NCBI GenBank assembly: GCA_950295325.1
Contig: OX485806.1
Span: 48,915,169-48,979,168 of the forward strand
Direction of reading: 5' to 3'
DNA: 64,000 bases
Source: Polytrichum commune
Lineage: Eukaryota; Streptophyta; Polytrichopsida; Polytrichales; Polytrichaceae
Shown here in pieces: positions 21,667-32,849 of the stretch. Within the stretch, counting starts at the first letter, position 1; every line of letters begins with the position of its first letter. Made by a program: the position numbers and the translations under genes. Under the pieces are notes generated by a model that saw only the letters and a list, made by a program, of their open reading frames with translations, made no database searches and was not told the origin of the DNA.

Positions 21667-23373
21667 TGTGAGCCCAAATTGGTGCCCACATGTGTTCTTG
21701 ACCGCGTCAAACATTAAAATTTGGACTTTTGACGCTGCAATTAAAAATTCAAAAAATAAAAAGAGTCATGTTCTCGAGTGCATGCTTGAATTGAATTAAG
21801 GGCTAGTTGTTAGTTCTTGGGTGTTGAAGGGGAGAAAAACAAGTTGGGCTAAGGTTAAGCAAGGGTTGGGTGTTCATTTGATTTAATTAGGATCGTTGAT
21901 GTTTGTTTAGGGGTGGGTGCTACAAACACCCTAAAGAAATCAGGACGGGGGGATTGGGGCAGTTGAGCCGGTGGCCAAAAACTTCTCTCTCTGTCTGAAC
22001 CAGACTCAAGGGGGAAGGAAGGTAGCCACACAGGGGCGGAGCCCTGTTGAATTTTGGAGCCTCTAGGATTGTTGGTCACTGGTTGCTGCTGGCCGAGCGT
22101 AGGGTCAGCTGGTGCGTGCTGGAATGGCCTTTCTTCTTACTCAGTAGTTGCGAGGGTGGACAATGACAAATGCAGGCAGGGGTTTTAATCTGATGGCAGG
22201 TGGCGAATAGACTTCAGTTGTGGGCAGTTGCACATGTGAAGTGATTGGGCGGCGGGGGTCAACCAGCATTGCAAGTGTAAGAGACATCCAAGGTGGGTTC
22301 GAGACTAAAGCATGAGAGGGGATTCAGGCTTTGCAGGCAGTCGGGAGGTGAGAAAAACCAATCAAAATCTTACTGATGTTGAAGGATCAGACTTCAGCTC
22401 AAAGAGGCCGCAGCTTAAGCTGCCGACAACCCTCAGTTGAGTGAATATAACATCCTTGCTCGCAAGGTGGCAGTGGTTGCCACTGTCAATTAGGTACATG
22501 AATTCTACCGAGGAAGGCTTTGGGCCAACGATGCGAAATTCTCGGTTCAGAGTTCTTTGAATCAACCAGGAGGGGAGGAGCTGGATGCTTCAGCCGTGTT
22601 GTCCTCATTGGGGTGGCACAAAAATTCATCTTTGTCATGGGCATGGTGGCACTTACTGAGCCTGAGAGGCGGATCAAGAGGCCGGAAAGACTTGCTTGGA
22701 TATGGGTAGTTCTCACTCCCCCTTGGTATGCCGCTGTATGGGAGAGAGGGAGCTGACAATGTGCTCAAGAGTGAAGTTGCTGTAGGGTCAGCAAAAAAAC
22801 ACAGGGCGGTGAGTCAAGCCTCGGTGGTGGAATCCTCGCGTGGCTGGCGCACCTAGTTGCGGCCTCAGTCCAGGGCATGGCTGAGCCCTTGGCTGCTTGA
22901 GCTCAATGAGGATCTGAGATTGGAGCCAAGTCCGAGAAAGGGCTAAGGAAGGTGGCCACAACCTCCACGGCTTCGGGGAGTCCCAGTCTCTGGGCAGGCA
23001 GTTGGACAACCGGGTCCAATCAGTCAGTTAGGTTAGTCATAAAGTAGGGAAATTAGTTAATGATACTAGGTAGGGTTAGATTAAATCTATGGCGAATTGA
23101 GAACGTAATTACTTGCATAACAACTATTCAAGTGAATGAAATTCTAGTTCATTAGGAATTCAGGGGGCACCTGTGGTGTGTTGGAATTAAGCGGGAGGAA
23201 AAAGCATTTTTTAATGCTCATACCCAAGGTGTTGAGTAAAGTGTGTGTTTTGATTTAGTATTGTTGGAGCATTGGAGGTGGAGTTGTGAGTTAAGTAAGA
23301 TTAGACTATCACTTGTGAGCCTTAGGCTCTTACCTGGACTACGACACACAAGGGTAGGAGTTTAGGGCTCACA
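21667..23373 (+). mobile_element. Solo LTR-A, 1.7 kb, with target duplication
   Basis: It starts TGTGAGCCCAAATTGGTGCC, nearly identical to the start of the element 3 LTR, and ends TTTAGGGCTCACA. The last ~45 bases match the LTR 3' end of element 3 (an ACCxGGACTAxGACAC segment, then AAGGGT, then the CTCACA end). The flanks are CAATT (21662-21666) and CAGTT (23374-23378), a 5-base target duplication with one change. The inner 21.9-23.0 kb is G-rich. No gag or pol is attached, so it is a solo LTR. Open frames inside it are not conserved. Confidence 0.8.
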
Positions 23374-23539
23374 CAGTTGCTACTTCCCCTTCAAACCCTT
23401 GCCTAAACACAAGAGAAAAAACCCACCTTGCTCTATCCTCCACTGTCTAGTCCAAATGGATGTGTGCAATGGAATGCATGAACCAAATTCATGAGCGATG
23501 AAACTGCTACTATTTCCCCTTCAGACCTTTGCCTAAAGA
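23374..23539. other. Short spacer with an internal duplication
   Basis: A CTACTTCCCCTTCAAACC segment at 23381 recurs as CTATTTCCCCTTCAGACC near 23509, just before the family-C start. Confidence 0.4.
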
Positions 23540-25395
23540 TGTAAACCCCCAGAGTGGTCTATGACTCCACGGGTCACTTTTAGTTAGAATTGATAGAAAT
23601 TTGAAGAAATTTTTGTTTATTTAATATTTAGATCCAAAAATAAAAAAGTGAATCATTAAGGCCTCCACCCGTAAAGAAAAAAAAGAAACTACTTGAGGTA
23701 GGCTTAGTCAAAGGGAAAACTAACTAGTGGTACAAACTAGCTAAGTTAGAAAATATTGCTAATTAGGAAAAAAAAACTAGTTTAGCGGAAAAAATGCTAG
23801 CTTGTAAAAGAAACTAGTTAAAAAATTAAGTTAGTGGAGGCTAGCTAAGTAAGGATTAGTTTATTAGTTAGTGTGGGTCATGTAAGATGAGTTGAGGTGT
23901 TTGGTGTAAGAGGGCAAAATCGGCATGAAGATGTTTTTAAGGGGAAAAAAAAAGGAAAAAAAAAGGTCACTTGCCCACTTGTCCCCTTGCCAATTAGATG
24001 ACAAAAAATAAGAAAAACCTTGAAGGACTCCCGTTGGAACCACCTCGGCGAGAAGGTGACTACTTCAACCGGAGAAACCCCTAAGCCCAAATTTTGTGGG
24101 GAAGGTTTAAGAAAACGGAACCGATGGCAGAGGGGTCCAATGTTATTCTAAGAGGGTTTCAATTCCCCTCCCTTGGGATTGTAAACTCTCTCTCTCCACA
24201 ATACTTAGGCGAAACCCTACCTCCATATAATTAGGGGAAAAATGACTATTTCTTTAAAAAATGTGGCAAAACCCTATTTTTTTGTAATAAGGCTTGAAGG
24301 AGTTTTTTTCCTACCTTCTCTTAGTTAGAATGTGTGTTTCTTTATATATATATATATTTTGGATGTAAGTTTAGGGTTTAGGAATGCATTTTTTAAGAGT
24401 TGAGGCATTGTAGACCTTGGCTGTTGATGATATAAATGATCAGTTGCCTACCCTAAATCAAGAACCTATCATTTTTTCTTATTAGAATTCTTTTGTAGCT
24501 AACCATAGCCGTTTTCCGTTTGTGATTTCATTGGGGTAGCAAGGAGTTATAAATTTCCAAAGTTAGAGTACAAAGTAGGGTGTTTATTGAGGCAGTGACT
24601 GCTAGATCAAACCTGTAGGCCTCAGAAAAACTTGAATGTAAGAAATTATATTTTTTCCACATAGATCTTTTATGTGACTTTCCAACGTTGCTTAGATGGA
24701 ATAATCAGGTTAAATAATAAATTAAATATGAATTTCTAAAAATTGGATACAAAATTTGGACATTGTTGTTGCCTAGGTGTGTAAAATGAATGTTGTCATG
24801 TTGAGGTGGAAGGGCAGACATTATTTCTATTTTTTCTTTATAAAAAACCTCATGTTCTTTCTATAATTGCATTTTACGATGGATTTGAATGAGATATGAA
24901 TTAAGAACGTTTGTTCCTCAAGTTGAATGATGTCTAGGCTTCTAGTTGACTACTGTATTAAAATGAGGTTGCTGGATCCATCTTCGTTTACCTTGCTAAT
25001 CTTATTTTTTTGAAATAAATCTCTCTAATATCTTTCCAATGGTATATGGCAAGCTCCAATCTGAGTACTATTGAATTATTCATGAATTCTTGACATTGGA
25101 GAATTGACATTGCAGGGAGCGCGGCCAATGTGTGCATTCCTAAATTCACTCACCTATCTCATAAGGTCAAGTGATTGAACCACTTGACTACCAGGGGGGT
25201 ACCCAATTCCATTGTTCTTGGGGCCCTTGGCATGTTTTTGATAGAAGCTTGATTATTAGAAAATTTTCGTATGTGGTGAAGTCAGAAAATATCACCAGCA
25301 CGACCACTCTACATGTTATTGGTGGAAATATGGGATTAATGATCCATGAATCCATTATTGTGTTGGCCCCATGGATTGGGAGCTTGCTATGAACA
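23540..25395 (+). repeat. Dispersed repeat family C, copy 2
   Basis: Starts TGTAAACCCCCAGAGTGG and runs collinear with copy 3 (32850-35070): the A-rich run at 23935-23965, the AACCCCTAAGCC block, the CTCTCTCTC run, and the tail beginning GAGCGCGGCCAAT at 25118. The tail contains a near-palindrome GGTCAAGTG...CACTTGAC at 25165-25188 followed by GGGGGGTACCC. More diverged than copies 1 and 3. Whether the family is an LTR or another type is unresolved. Confidence 0.65.
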
Positions 25396-25439
25396 CGACA
25401 TGCATTGACAAGTTGAGAACTATGATTATTTACAAATCT

Positions 25440-26400
25440 CTACACCCATCATGCTTTGGAAGGTGGTGCCAACAGATTATAAGTGGTGGTTTGCAAACCA
25501 AACAACCTGGATGATGAGTCTCAATGTACATTTCAAGTTTCAAAAGTAGAAGGTATTTTTATTTATGGACAAATCTACTACTCATTCCGTTAAGCATGTT
25601 GATGGGGGTGAATCATTTGGTTTTTCAACCTTGTAATTGAGCAATATTTCTTATTATTTTCTTACCACCTAATGTTACAAATGTGGTAGAATATAATTCC
25701 TTCATTCAAAGTTGAATATAAGAATAAGCTTGTGGAATAGGTTTTCCCTCAATTTGATTCTCCAACTACTCATGAAGATTTGAGGAAAATAATGCTTAAT
25801 GTAAAGCAAGCTATTATATGGTGCTCTCAATTGTGGATAGGGACAAATCCCCAAATCATACAAAACAATTGGAGGATGATCAAGATTTTACCTACAAATT
25901 GGAATGCCAATTTTGCCATGGATGATGAACGTGAGAATGAAAGAAACAACATATGAATTGGAAAATCTCATTTCTTTTTAAAATTTTGGAAGTGAAAAAA
26001 TGCCTATCAAATAATATGTGCAATTGGTAGGAGAAGAAGTCGTTGATGCAAAGTACAACATGGTTGAGTTGGTGGATTTAGGATGGACTAGAGAAATCCA
26101 TTTGGGTTTAGATTTGAATGAAGAGCCAAAAGAGGGGAATGATATGGATGACTAGCCAACACCAATAGTCGAGCTTCATAAAGCCCATGAGTATGCCTAC
26201 TAACTATCATTTTTTGGCAATGAAGCATCCTTCATTGTTTTCAATTGTAGATGTGATGAACATATAATCTTTTATGGAAAAATTGAACAAGATGTAAATT
26301 TCTAACATCAACAAACACCATAAAAAGACGATAGATTCTTACTTTTGTTGTATGTGGTATGACGGAGACATCACCATGGGAATGTTTTTTTTTTAAGTCC
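25440..26400 (+). pseudogene. pogo/Tigger-type DDE transposase, decayed C-terminal half
   Basis: Reading through several frames gives text in the order typical of pogo-family (Tc1/mariner superfamily) transposases. Near 25495 is WFANQTTWM; at about 25565-25615 is MDKSTTHSVKHVDGGESFGF, where the first D sits in the place of the second catalytic Asp. Near 25660 is LPPNVTNVVE, matching the family FLPPNxTSxxQPxD block. At about 25755-25960 is QFDSPTTHEDLRKIML followed by AIIWCSQLWIGTNPQI. Near 26030-26150 is an acidic tail (MVELVDLGWTREIHL). At least four stops or frameshifts occur. In the family this domain cuts and joins transposon ends at TA sites. The N-terminal DNA-binding half is not seen. 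A matching terminal motif lies at 26607. Confidence 0.65.
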
Positions 26401-26606
26401 ATATTGGGTGACATTGTAAGCATAGTATTGTAATAAAAATATTCTTTAGTACTTATGTATCTACATCGTGTTTTAAAATATATATATATATATTTAAATA
26501 TGTCATTTTTTTGAAAGCTTTAATAGTACAACAATTGAGGCCAAAATGTCTTATTGTGTATAATATGACATTTGATTAATACGACACTTTCTTGCATAAC
26601 CAAACG

Positions 26607-26623
26607 TGTCATATTAAAGAGGG
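26607..26623 (+). repeat. pogo-like 3' terminal inverted repeat
   Basis: TGTCATATTAAAGAGGG is the reverse complement of a CCTCTTTAATATGACA-type start, the known style of plant pogo-element termini. It lies about 200 bases after the decayed transposase in the correct orientation. A second copy is at 29032-29047. Confidence 0.5.
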
Positions 26624-26639
26624 AGAATAGTATAATGGT

Positions 26640-27187
26640 TGTAGAAGGTGAGTGAACAGATGCTTATAAACTAAATTGGACCTAGGGTTGACATGGACTT
26701 TGGAAATTAAACAATGGACCAAGGATGGCACTAATTATGTCTTGGAGTTTATTGTATAAACATGGATGAATTTGACAACTAAGGGTTGCTTTACACTACG
26801 GTGGAGAACTGCACCAGTCGGTCAAGAATTTTAGCCCAAGACATGGTAATTTGAAATGAAGGATGGTATGCCAGAGAAGATGAAATAAAAATTAAAAAAA
26901 TGCCTTAAGAAGTCTTGACCGACTGTAGTGTAACTACCTAGAGGAGAACTCCACCGGATAACTTCACAAAATAGTCATAGTCGAAACTTTACACCCTAAA
27001 TGACCATTGTATTGATATTTTAAAAAATTATATTGATAAAAAAATGAAATGTATATGATAATTTTTTAGAACTTCTTTCATGACAAAAATTTATTTGAAA
27101 ATGTTCCACCACTATAATATATCCAATTACAGGTTATAAGTAGGTAACATTATCTTCTTATTGATTTCTTAAGAAATTACATGTTGG
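26640..27187. other. Unassigned AT-rich sequence
   Basis: Nothing recognised on either strand. Confidence 0.3.
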
Positions 27188-27309
27188 TATAGTCCAACCT
27201 CGTTAATACAACACTCGTTTATATGACACTGTGAGCTATTCAAATCGCTCACGGGTTGAATTAAGACCCATTATCTACAAAAACAAGGAAGTTAGATATT
27301 AAAAACAAT

Positions 27310-27515
27310 TAATATATAGGTGGCTACTAGATTATGAGACATCCGCCTGTGAATGCGAGTTGTGTAAGAGTGGTATTAGGTCTGGACCAATCCGGATTCG
27401 AATTCGGTTGGTTACATTGCCTGGTGCTATCCCAAATTGAGCTAGTGATAAAGTAGGAATAATCTATAGGCGGATACTAAGAAGAGGTTACTACGCGGGT
27501 GTGTGTAGAACCTTC
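27310..27515 (-). mobile_element. tRNA-derived SINE candidate
   Basis: On the - strand a pol III A box (TAGCTCAATTTGGG, 27444-27431) and a B box (GAATTCGAATCC, 27405-27394) are correctly ordered and 25 bases apart. The A-box context TAGCTCAATTTGGGATAGCA closely resembles the D-arm of a tRNA. There is no full cloverleaf or CCA end, so this is a SINE head rather than a tRNA gene. Borders are estimates. Confidence 0.5.
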
Positions 27516-27689
27516 TCGATTATTATTATTTTTTAAAAACTTGTTATTATTTATTTGTCTGAATCAATCAAACTGCTTACGGTTGGGTCGTAGTCTAAAT
27601 AAAAATGAAGTTAGAAAATAGAAAATAGATTTAGATTAATAAATTAGTATGAAGAAATTTAGACAATGGATGAAAGACAACAAAAGACA

Positions 27690-27830
27690 ATGTCGAAGGG
27701 ATGAATGACAGCATAAGACGACGAGGAATGAATGAATGACAGTGTAAGACGACATCAAATGAATGAAGGATAGCGTAGGACGACGTCGAATGGAAGAATG
27801 ATAGCGTAGAACGACGTTGGACGTAGAACA
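27690..27830 (+). repeat. ~32-base tandem repeat
   Basis: Four diverged units with the core GAATGAATGACAGTGTAAGA then CGACRTC. The last units decay into surrounding sequence. Confidence 0.75.
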
Positions 27831-28479
27831 ATAACGAATGGAGGACAAAATCAAACGGATAAGATGTCAAGCGGATGAAGGTGTAAACGGAGGACAACAA
27901 CAAACGGAGAATAATGTTAAGCAGATGAAGGCCATTGGATCAAACGGCTAAGAAACCAAAACCATTAGATCTAGAGGTTTAAATAATGGTAGCTAGTGTG
28001 TTGGCGGCCGTAAATGCCAACCGTTAGATGTAGGTATGACTAGATCTACGGCCAATAAGACTTGGTGGTTGGAAAAGGTAGTCTCCTGTAGGGAGAACGG
28101 GGGCTGGTTTTTTTGGCTTTTACTCTCACACTCTCTCACTTTAGTGGTTAGGATTGTTCTTCCCTCTCCCCCCTCTTCATGTAAGTAGATGCAAATAATT
28201 ATTGAAGAGTAGGAATATGATTGATGGACAAAAGGGTTTTATAAACCCCTATGAATGTTGAATAACATGGTTTTTGAACCCTATTAAAGAAATATATTAT
28301 TATCTAGTTGCATTAGCTTTGATATCCTAAGTTATTGGATGTATAAATTGTTACTTAATCTTTTATTCCAGTAGTTCTTGCCTTAGTTTATAGACTAGTT
28401 TATGTGTTAGCCTTTGCATTATTGTTAGATTAGTCATTTGTAATAATTTTCTATCTTAGTCTTATGGATCACGTTTTGC

Positions 28480-28830
28480 ATTGGAATCTGCATTAGTTTC
28501 CTGCATCAATCTTCTATAGTAAACTTTTGTATTACGCTCTACATCAGTCCGTTGCATTAACCTTCTATATTTGTCCCCTGCATTAAATTCAACATTAGAT
28601 TCTGCATTAGTTTCTTGCATCAGCCTTCTACAATACTCTCATGCATTATATTCGGTATTATTCCTCTACATTAGGTTTTGTATTAGACTTTGCGTTACTG
28701 TTCTGCATTGGTCTTCTACATCAATATTTTATATTCGTGCTCTGTATTTCTGTTCTACATGTCATGCAATAATATATGGGTATTATGCAGTAATGTTCTG
28801 CATTAATCCTCTGTATCAAGCCTTACATTA
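28480..28830 (+). repeat. Degenerate short tandem repeat (TCTGCATTAG core)
   Basis: A 16-18-base motif around TGCATTAGTYTYCT recurs about twenty times with substitutions. The open frame across it is a by-product of the repeat. Confidence 0.65.
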
Positions 28831-29247
28831 GAAGGTCATTGCTTGGAGGCACTAGAGTAGTACACCCATCCGGCCAATCTTGTGGGTTGTAATTTCGCTT
28901 GGAGTAACAATTGTCACCACAGACACCCTCGATATTACAACACATATGTACAAGACCAAACTTTTTAGTTCATAACTGTTTTTTTTATACGACTACAACA
29001 CTCGATAATGCAAGATTTAGAGTATCTGTTTTGTCATATTAAAGAGGTAGTTAATGCTAGAAATCCTTTCATCTATATCATGTACATCTAAAATAAATCC
29101 ATTTTTACTTGAGAATTACTTGGGAACTTCACTTATTGTTGGGAACTAAATGGTAATTAAGGTTACTAGTGTAAATGGACCTAGCTAGAGTTAGAGTGGC
29201 CTCTGGCCCAGTATGTTGCATTGTACACGGGTGATATAGTATCACTA

Positions 29248-30340
29248 TGTGAGCCCAAAAACAATGCTCACATGCCGAGTAATCTTAAAGGAACATGATA
29301 TTGGAATTAATAAGCAAATCAAGAAGGTGAGCACCATTCAAGAGATTGAGAAAAACCAAAGTTAAATTAGGTTACGATTAAATATGCTAAGTCAAATGTG
29401 GAGGTAAAAATCAAAGAAATGTAGAAGAGGAAAGGTCAAATTCAATTTTGTTTAGGCTGCCCCAAAGATGCTGGGCAATGCGCAAAAAATGAGAAGGTTG
29501 GAGGGGTCTCTGGAGACCAGGGGAAAGAGGCGCATTAGGAAGAGGGAAAAAAAAGAACGACGCGGAAGCCTTGTTGCGGTGGAGAATGTCAACAGGGGAG
29601 TGCTCCCGAACAATCTGAGCGTAGGTGGGTAAGGCCGTCCGAGGAGTTAATGATGTGAGAATGGTGAGAGTGTGGAAGAGGGCAGGAAATTAGTGGTTGA
29701 GTAGTCTGGGGACTGGGGTTAAGGGTCGATAGCAAGGATGGTGCAAGGAACTTTGAGGGGATTCTGGCAGATAAAGGGGTGTGCTAGAGGAAAGGGATGA
29801 GGACAACTTTTTTGTTGTCCCTTGTAAGGAACGACATGGCAACCGCCGTGCCTTTGCTAAAATAACCTGAGCTTCACTACGGGTTGCTGAGTGGAAATGA
29901 AGAAGGCAGGAAGGTCCTAAACATTTCAATTGTCGGTGGCGCCAATTTCATGATCATAAGGAAGGGGTGAGCGAGCTTGCAATGGAATGACAGAAAACAC
30001 CTCTGTGTCCAAACCTAAGGAGGAACAAAAATAGAGGTGAAACATTTTGCGAGGGTGAAGTTTGATTCATTGCGAGGGATCTTCCTGTTGGAGGGCGAGT
30101 GGTTGGTGGCAGCCAAGGTGACACTAGTGTGGATCAACCTACGGAAATCACAACAAATTTAGGCGGTATTTCAGGGAAGTTGCTTACTCTTTCTTTCCCA
30201 ATTTGTGTGGTCTATTGAACCCCTAAGTGTCTAGTCTAGTCCAAAAAGGTAGTGCCTACCACCCACCTCTCATCGAGATTGACGAAGGGCGGAAGGTTGT
30301 CGACCTTGCTCCCTGGGATTGGGTTAGGTATTGTGTTGGT
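29248..30340 (+). repeat. LTR-A-like repeat, second copy of the 4434 type
   Basis: Starts TGTGAGCCCAAAAACAATGC and follows the 4434 copy for about 350 bases, including the CTCACATG block and the GCGGAAGCC block, then a G-rich interior. No internal genes adjoin it. The right end is not defined; sequence up to the CACTA terminus at 31118 is unassigned. Confidence 0.5.
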
Positions 30341-30344
30341 GCAA

Positions 30345-31117
30345 GGGTGAGTACGTTGGTGCGGTGACCCTAGAATCTTTAATCCCACGGGTCATGCATT
30401 TGCACTTGGTAACTCATGAGAAGTGGGTGGGCCTGGAAGGGAGGAAATGAAGTGGTGAGGCAAAATGCCCCTATGCCTAAAAACTCTCCAAACTGGCCAT
30501 CATGTCCTTTTCCTTGAGAGAAGCAAGTTTCACTAGAGGACCATGCATTCTTAAAGTCAAGGGCATCACCGGGGAGTGGCAATCTACAAGCCTGTAAGTT
30601 CATACCCCATAATCTGTTGCTGCAGCAGCAACAACATCATCAGCTACAACTTGAGGCTTGCGACCACACTCCAGTTTTGGGAGCAAAAATCGGAGCAACA
30701 TATTTGGAGCATCATGCACGCCAAGATTAGAGAGAGGGAGAGGAGGAAGAGAAAGTGTTGGTGAAGCTGGATTGAGGTTGAAATGTGGGTGGTAGTTGGG
30801 AAATCTAGGTAGAAGAGTGAAGTGGGGGTCGGTCAATATGTTTGTTGGTGTGTAGTAATCTGGCAACGCCGAAGGAATACCAAAGGTTACTTAAATTAAC
30901 CTCTATCATATGAATCTTGTGAAGGGAAAAGAGATTGGGAGGCGTGGAATCGGCTGGTGGGAACGGGAGGCTGCAAATCATCAACGGGGGTTTGATTGGC
31001 TGGGTGATTAAGAGTATTGGTTTTCAGTCTTTCGGTGAGTGGAAAAGATCGGGCTTGTAGCTCATGCGCAGGCACCGAGGGACAAATCAGAAGGGTTTGG
31101 CGGTGCGTGGTTGAAAA
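30345..31117. other. Unassigned G-rich sequence
   Basis: Possibly still LTR interior of the preceding repeat. No gene, terminal motif or RNA gene recognised. Confidence 0.3.
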
Positions 31118-31400
31118 CACTACAACAGATTGGGTATTTTGTGACTAGGAAAATGTGACTAGGGATGACTGGTGACTACAGGGTGTCACATTTGGCCAGG
31201 CCTCGACCTTTGGGGGGGACAAAATTCAAAAATGTGACTCGCAATCATATAACACTGTAGTATTTGGCAAATGTACCGTATACGGCGTATGGGAATAACG
31301 TGTGCCTTAATAAGGAACAACGGGGAACGTGTCTGGTGGACGCCTAGTCATATGTGACACTCACATTTTTCTGTGAGTCATATTCTTCAGTCACATTTTG
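31118..31400 (-). repeat. CACTA element terminus and subterminal repeats
   Basis: It begins CACTACAACAGATTGGG, the standard CACTA start pattern, followed by several GTGACTAG/GTGACT and AGTCACAT motifs at 31140-31165, 31230 and 31340-31400. The coding relic at 31773-32650 on the - strand makes this the 3' end of that element. The other terminus was not found; TAGTCA motifs at 32775-32845 may belong to its 5' side. Confidence 0.65.
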
Positions 31401-31772
31401 ACGAAGGCCATTTTTTCCTTTTTTTGGGCAGCCCTTGAAAATGTAGGTTGCCTTAGATGGGCCGCTTGTGTTTTTGCCCCATGACTCATTATCTAGTATT
31501 ATGGTTTGGGGTGTTTATTTAATACCGACAAATTTTGGTCAAAATTAAGTATTTTTTGTTCTACAGTATGAACGGCAATGAAAATTGGGAATGGCCCATG
31601 TTTATTTATTGAATAATTAATTGATTGATTTTTGAGGGAATATAAGGAGGAAATTGGGGAGGAATTTTTTTATTAATTATTTCCAAGAGACTAATTGAAC
31701 ATGTATATAATTGAACTTAAATATATGCCCACCTAAGTTTCATTTATACAACTCTCTTTCTCGGACGGGGAG

Positions 31773-32650
31773 TCAATCACCGTCAGAGTCGCAATACTCT
31801 AAGTCATCTACCAATGCGTCGTTCGGTCCTTCTAGACATTCTAATGCTTTAGCAACCACTCCTGGCCACACTTCCACTGCATCACCCAATATGGGTGTCT
31901 TCGGTACGAGATCGTCATATAAGCCCGTCACTTGCAATCCGGGAAAATCTGAAGTCCTGCCCAATGCTATGCATTGTACTTCATCCATTATTTGTTGTTT
32001 GGAGAATACCTGAATGCCTCTCAGTTCCTTGTGCAAAACAACTTCCCATCCACATTTGGCTACGTCGGGTGCAAAAAAAACTTGTTCGATGTGGAGGAAA
32101 GGCAAATGATTGTGTAGAGTAAGGAATCAATCTATCAAAGTTTACAATGGTAAAACCATAGTCAACGCGCTTCATGGTGGCCCCATCTCCCTTCATGTTT
32201 GCAACCACCCAATTGCAATAGATGACCACCACCTCAAAGTGTCCATAGTCTACAAATAGGATTTCCTCCACCCAACCCACGTACTCCAACTCTGCTTCCT
32301 TAGGATTTGTGTCCTTCAGGCCCGAGCGACATAGTTGTCGAAATGTTGTGGCTACTCCAGAGTCCATTGTTGTCAATTGCGCCTGAGCGCTTCGGACACG
32401 GATGTGGTTTCCAAACGCATACATGGATCGATACGACTTCGCTTGATCTGATGGAGGTAACATCAAGGCCCTAACGTCTTCTTGTACCTTCTCAGTTTCT
32501 TCTTCTATGGCGCGCAAACTGCTTTTGGAAACCAAATGTGAAAATCTTGTCGCGCAACTCCGTTGGATACACTACCCGCACCTTCCGCTTCTTGCGTCTG
32601 TACTCGTACCGCTCACATTCGCACCGTGACATGTCATCCTTGTGTTACCT
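31773..32650 (-). pseudogene. CACTA transposase-region fragment with DUF4216 domain
   Basis: A 184-codon open frame (32535-31981) contains a clear DUF4216-type core: LEYVGWVEEILFVDYGHFEV then YCNWVVANMKGDG then DYGFTIVNFDRLI (about residues 83-140). DUF4216 sits after the TNP2 transposase core in plant CACTA proteins. After a frameshift near 32090 the same protein continues in another frame (32105-31773) with HIEQVFFAPD and GWEVVLHKE, the usual end of DUF4216, then an acidic tail ending at 31773. Upstream, 32640-32500 codes for a basic stretch (RRKKRKVRVVYPTELRDK) in a third frame, preceded by a possible splice acceptor (CAG, 32653-32651). Catalytic TNP2 sequence is absent, so the element is defective. 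Confidence 0.75.
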
Positions 32651-32849
32651 GCATGATAGACTAGTTATAGCCATGTATATGTTCGTACAGAAGTCAAGTT
32701 TCGGAGCGACCGCTTTGATCGACTTCCCGAGCAAACACCAAAATCTACATTGACCGGAGATTTTGGATATAGCCAGTCACATCATTACCCATGACTTGCT
32801 GAAATCACTAAGAGCAGTCATAATTGCATACAACCGTAGTCATATGATG

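Larger units (their letters stand above)
27190..29052 (+). mobile_element. Candidate second pogo-like element, non-coding
   Basis: The left end reads AGTCCAACCTCGTTAATACA (27191), the style of pogo termini (CAGTxxAACCTC), preceded by TA. The right end carries TGTCATATTAAAGAGG at 29032-29047, identical to the 3' motif after the transposase relic. ACAACACTCG also occurs near both ends (27209 and 28996). The interior has no transposase. It holds a SINE candidate (27310-27515), a 32-base tandem repeat (27690-27830) and a degenerate TGCATTAG repeat (28480-28830), so it may be a composite of several insertions. Confidence 0.4.

Noticed and set aside
27394-27444. A functional tRNA gene
   Set aside because: A and B boxes are present, but no cloverleaf with acceptor stem can be formed; a SINE head fits better.
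28571-28831. 86-codon open frame
   Set aside because: Produced by the degenerate TGCATTAG tandem repeat.
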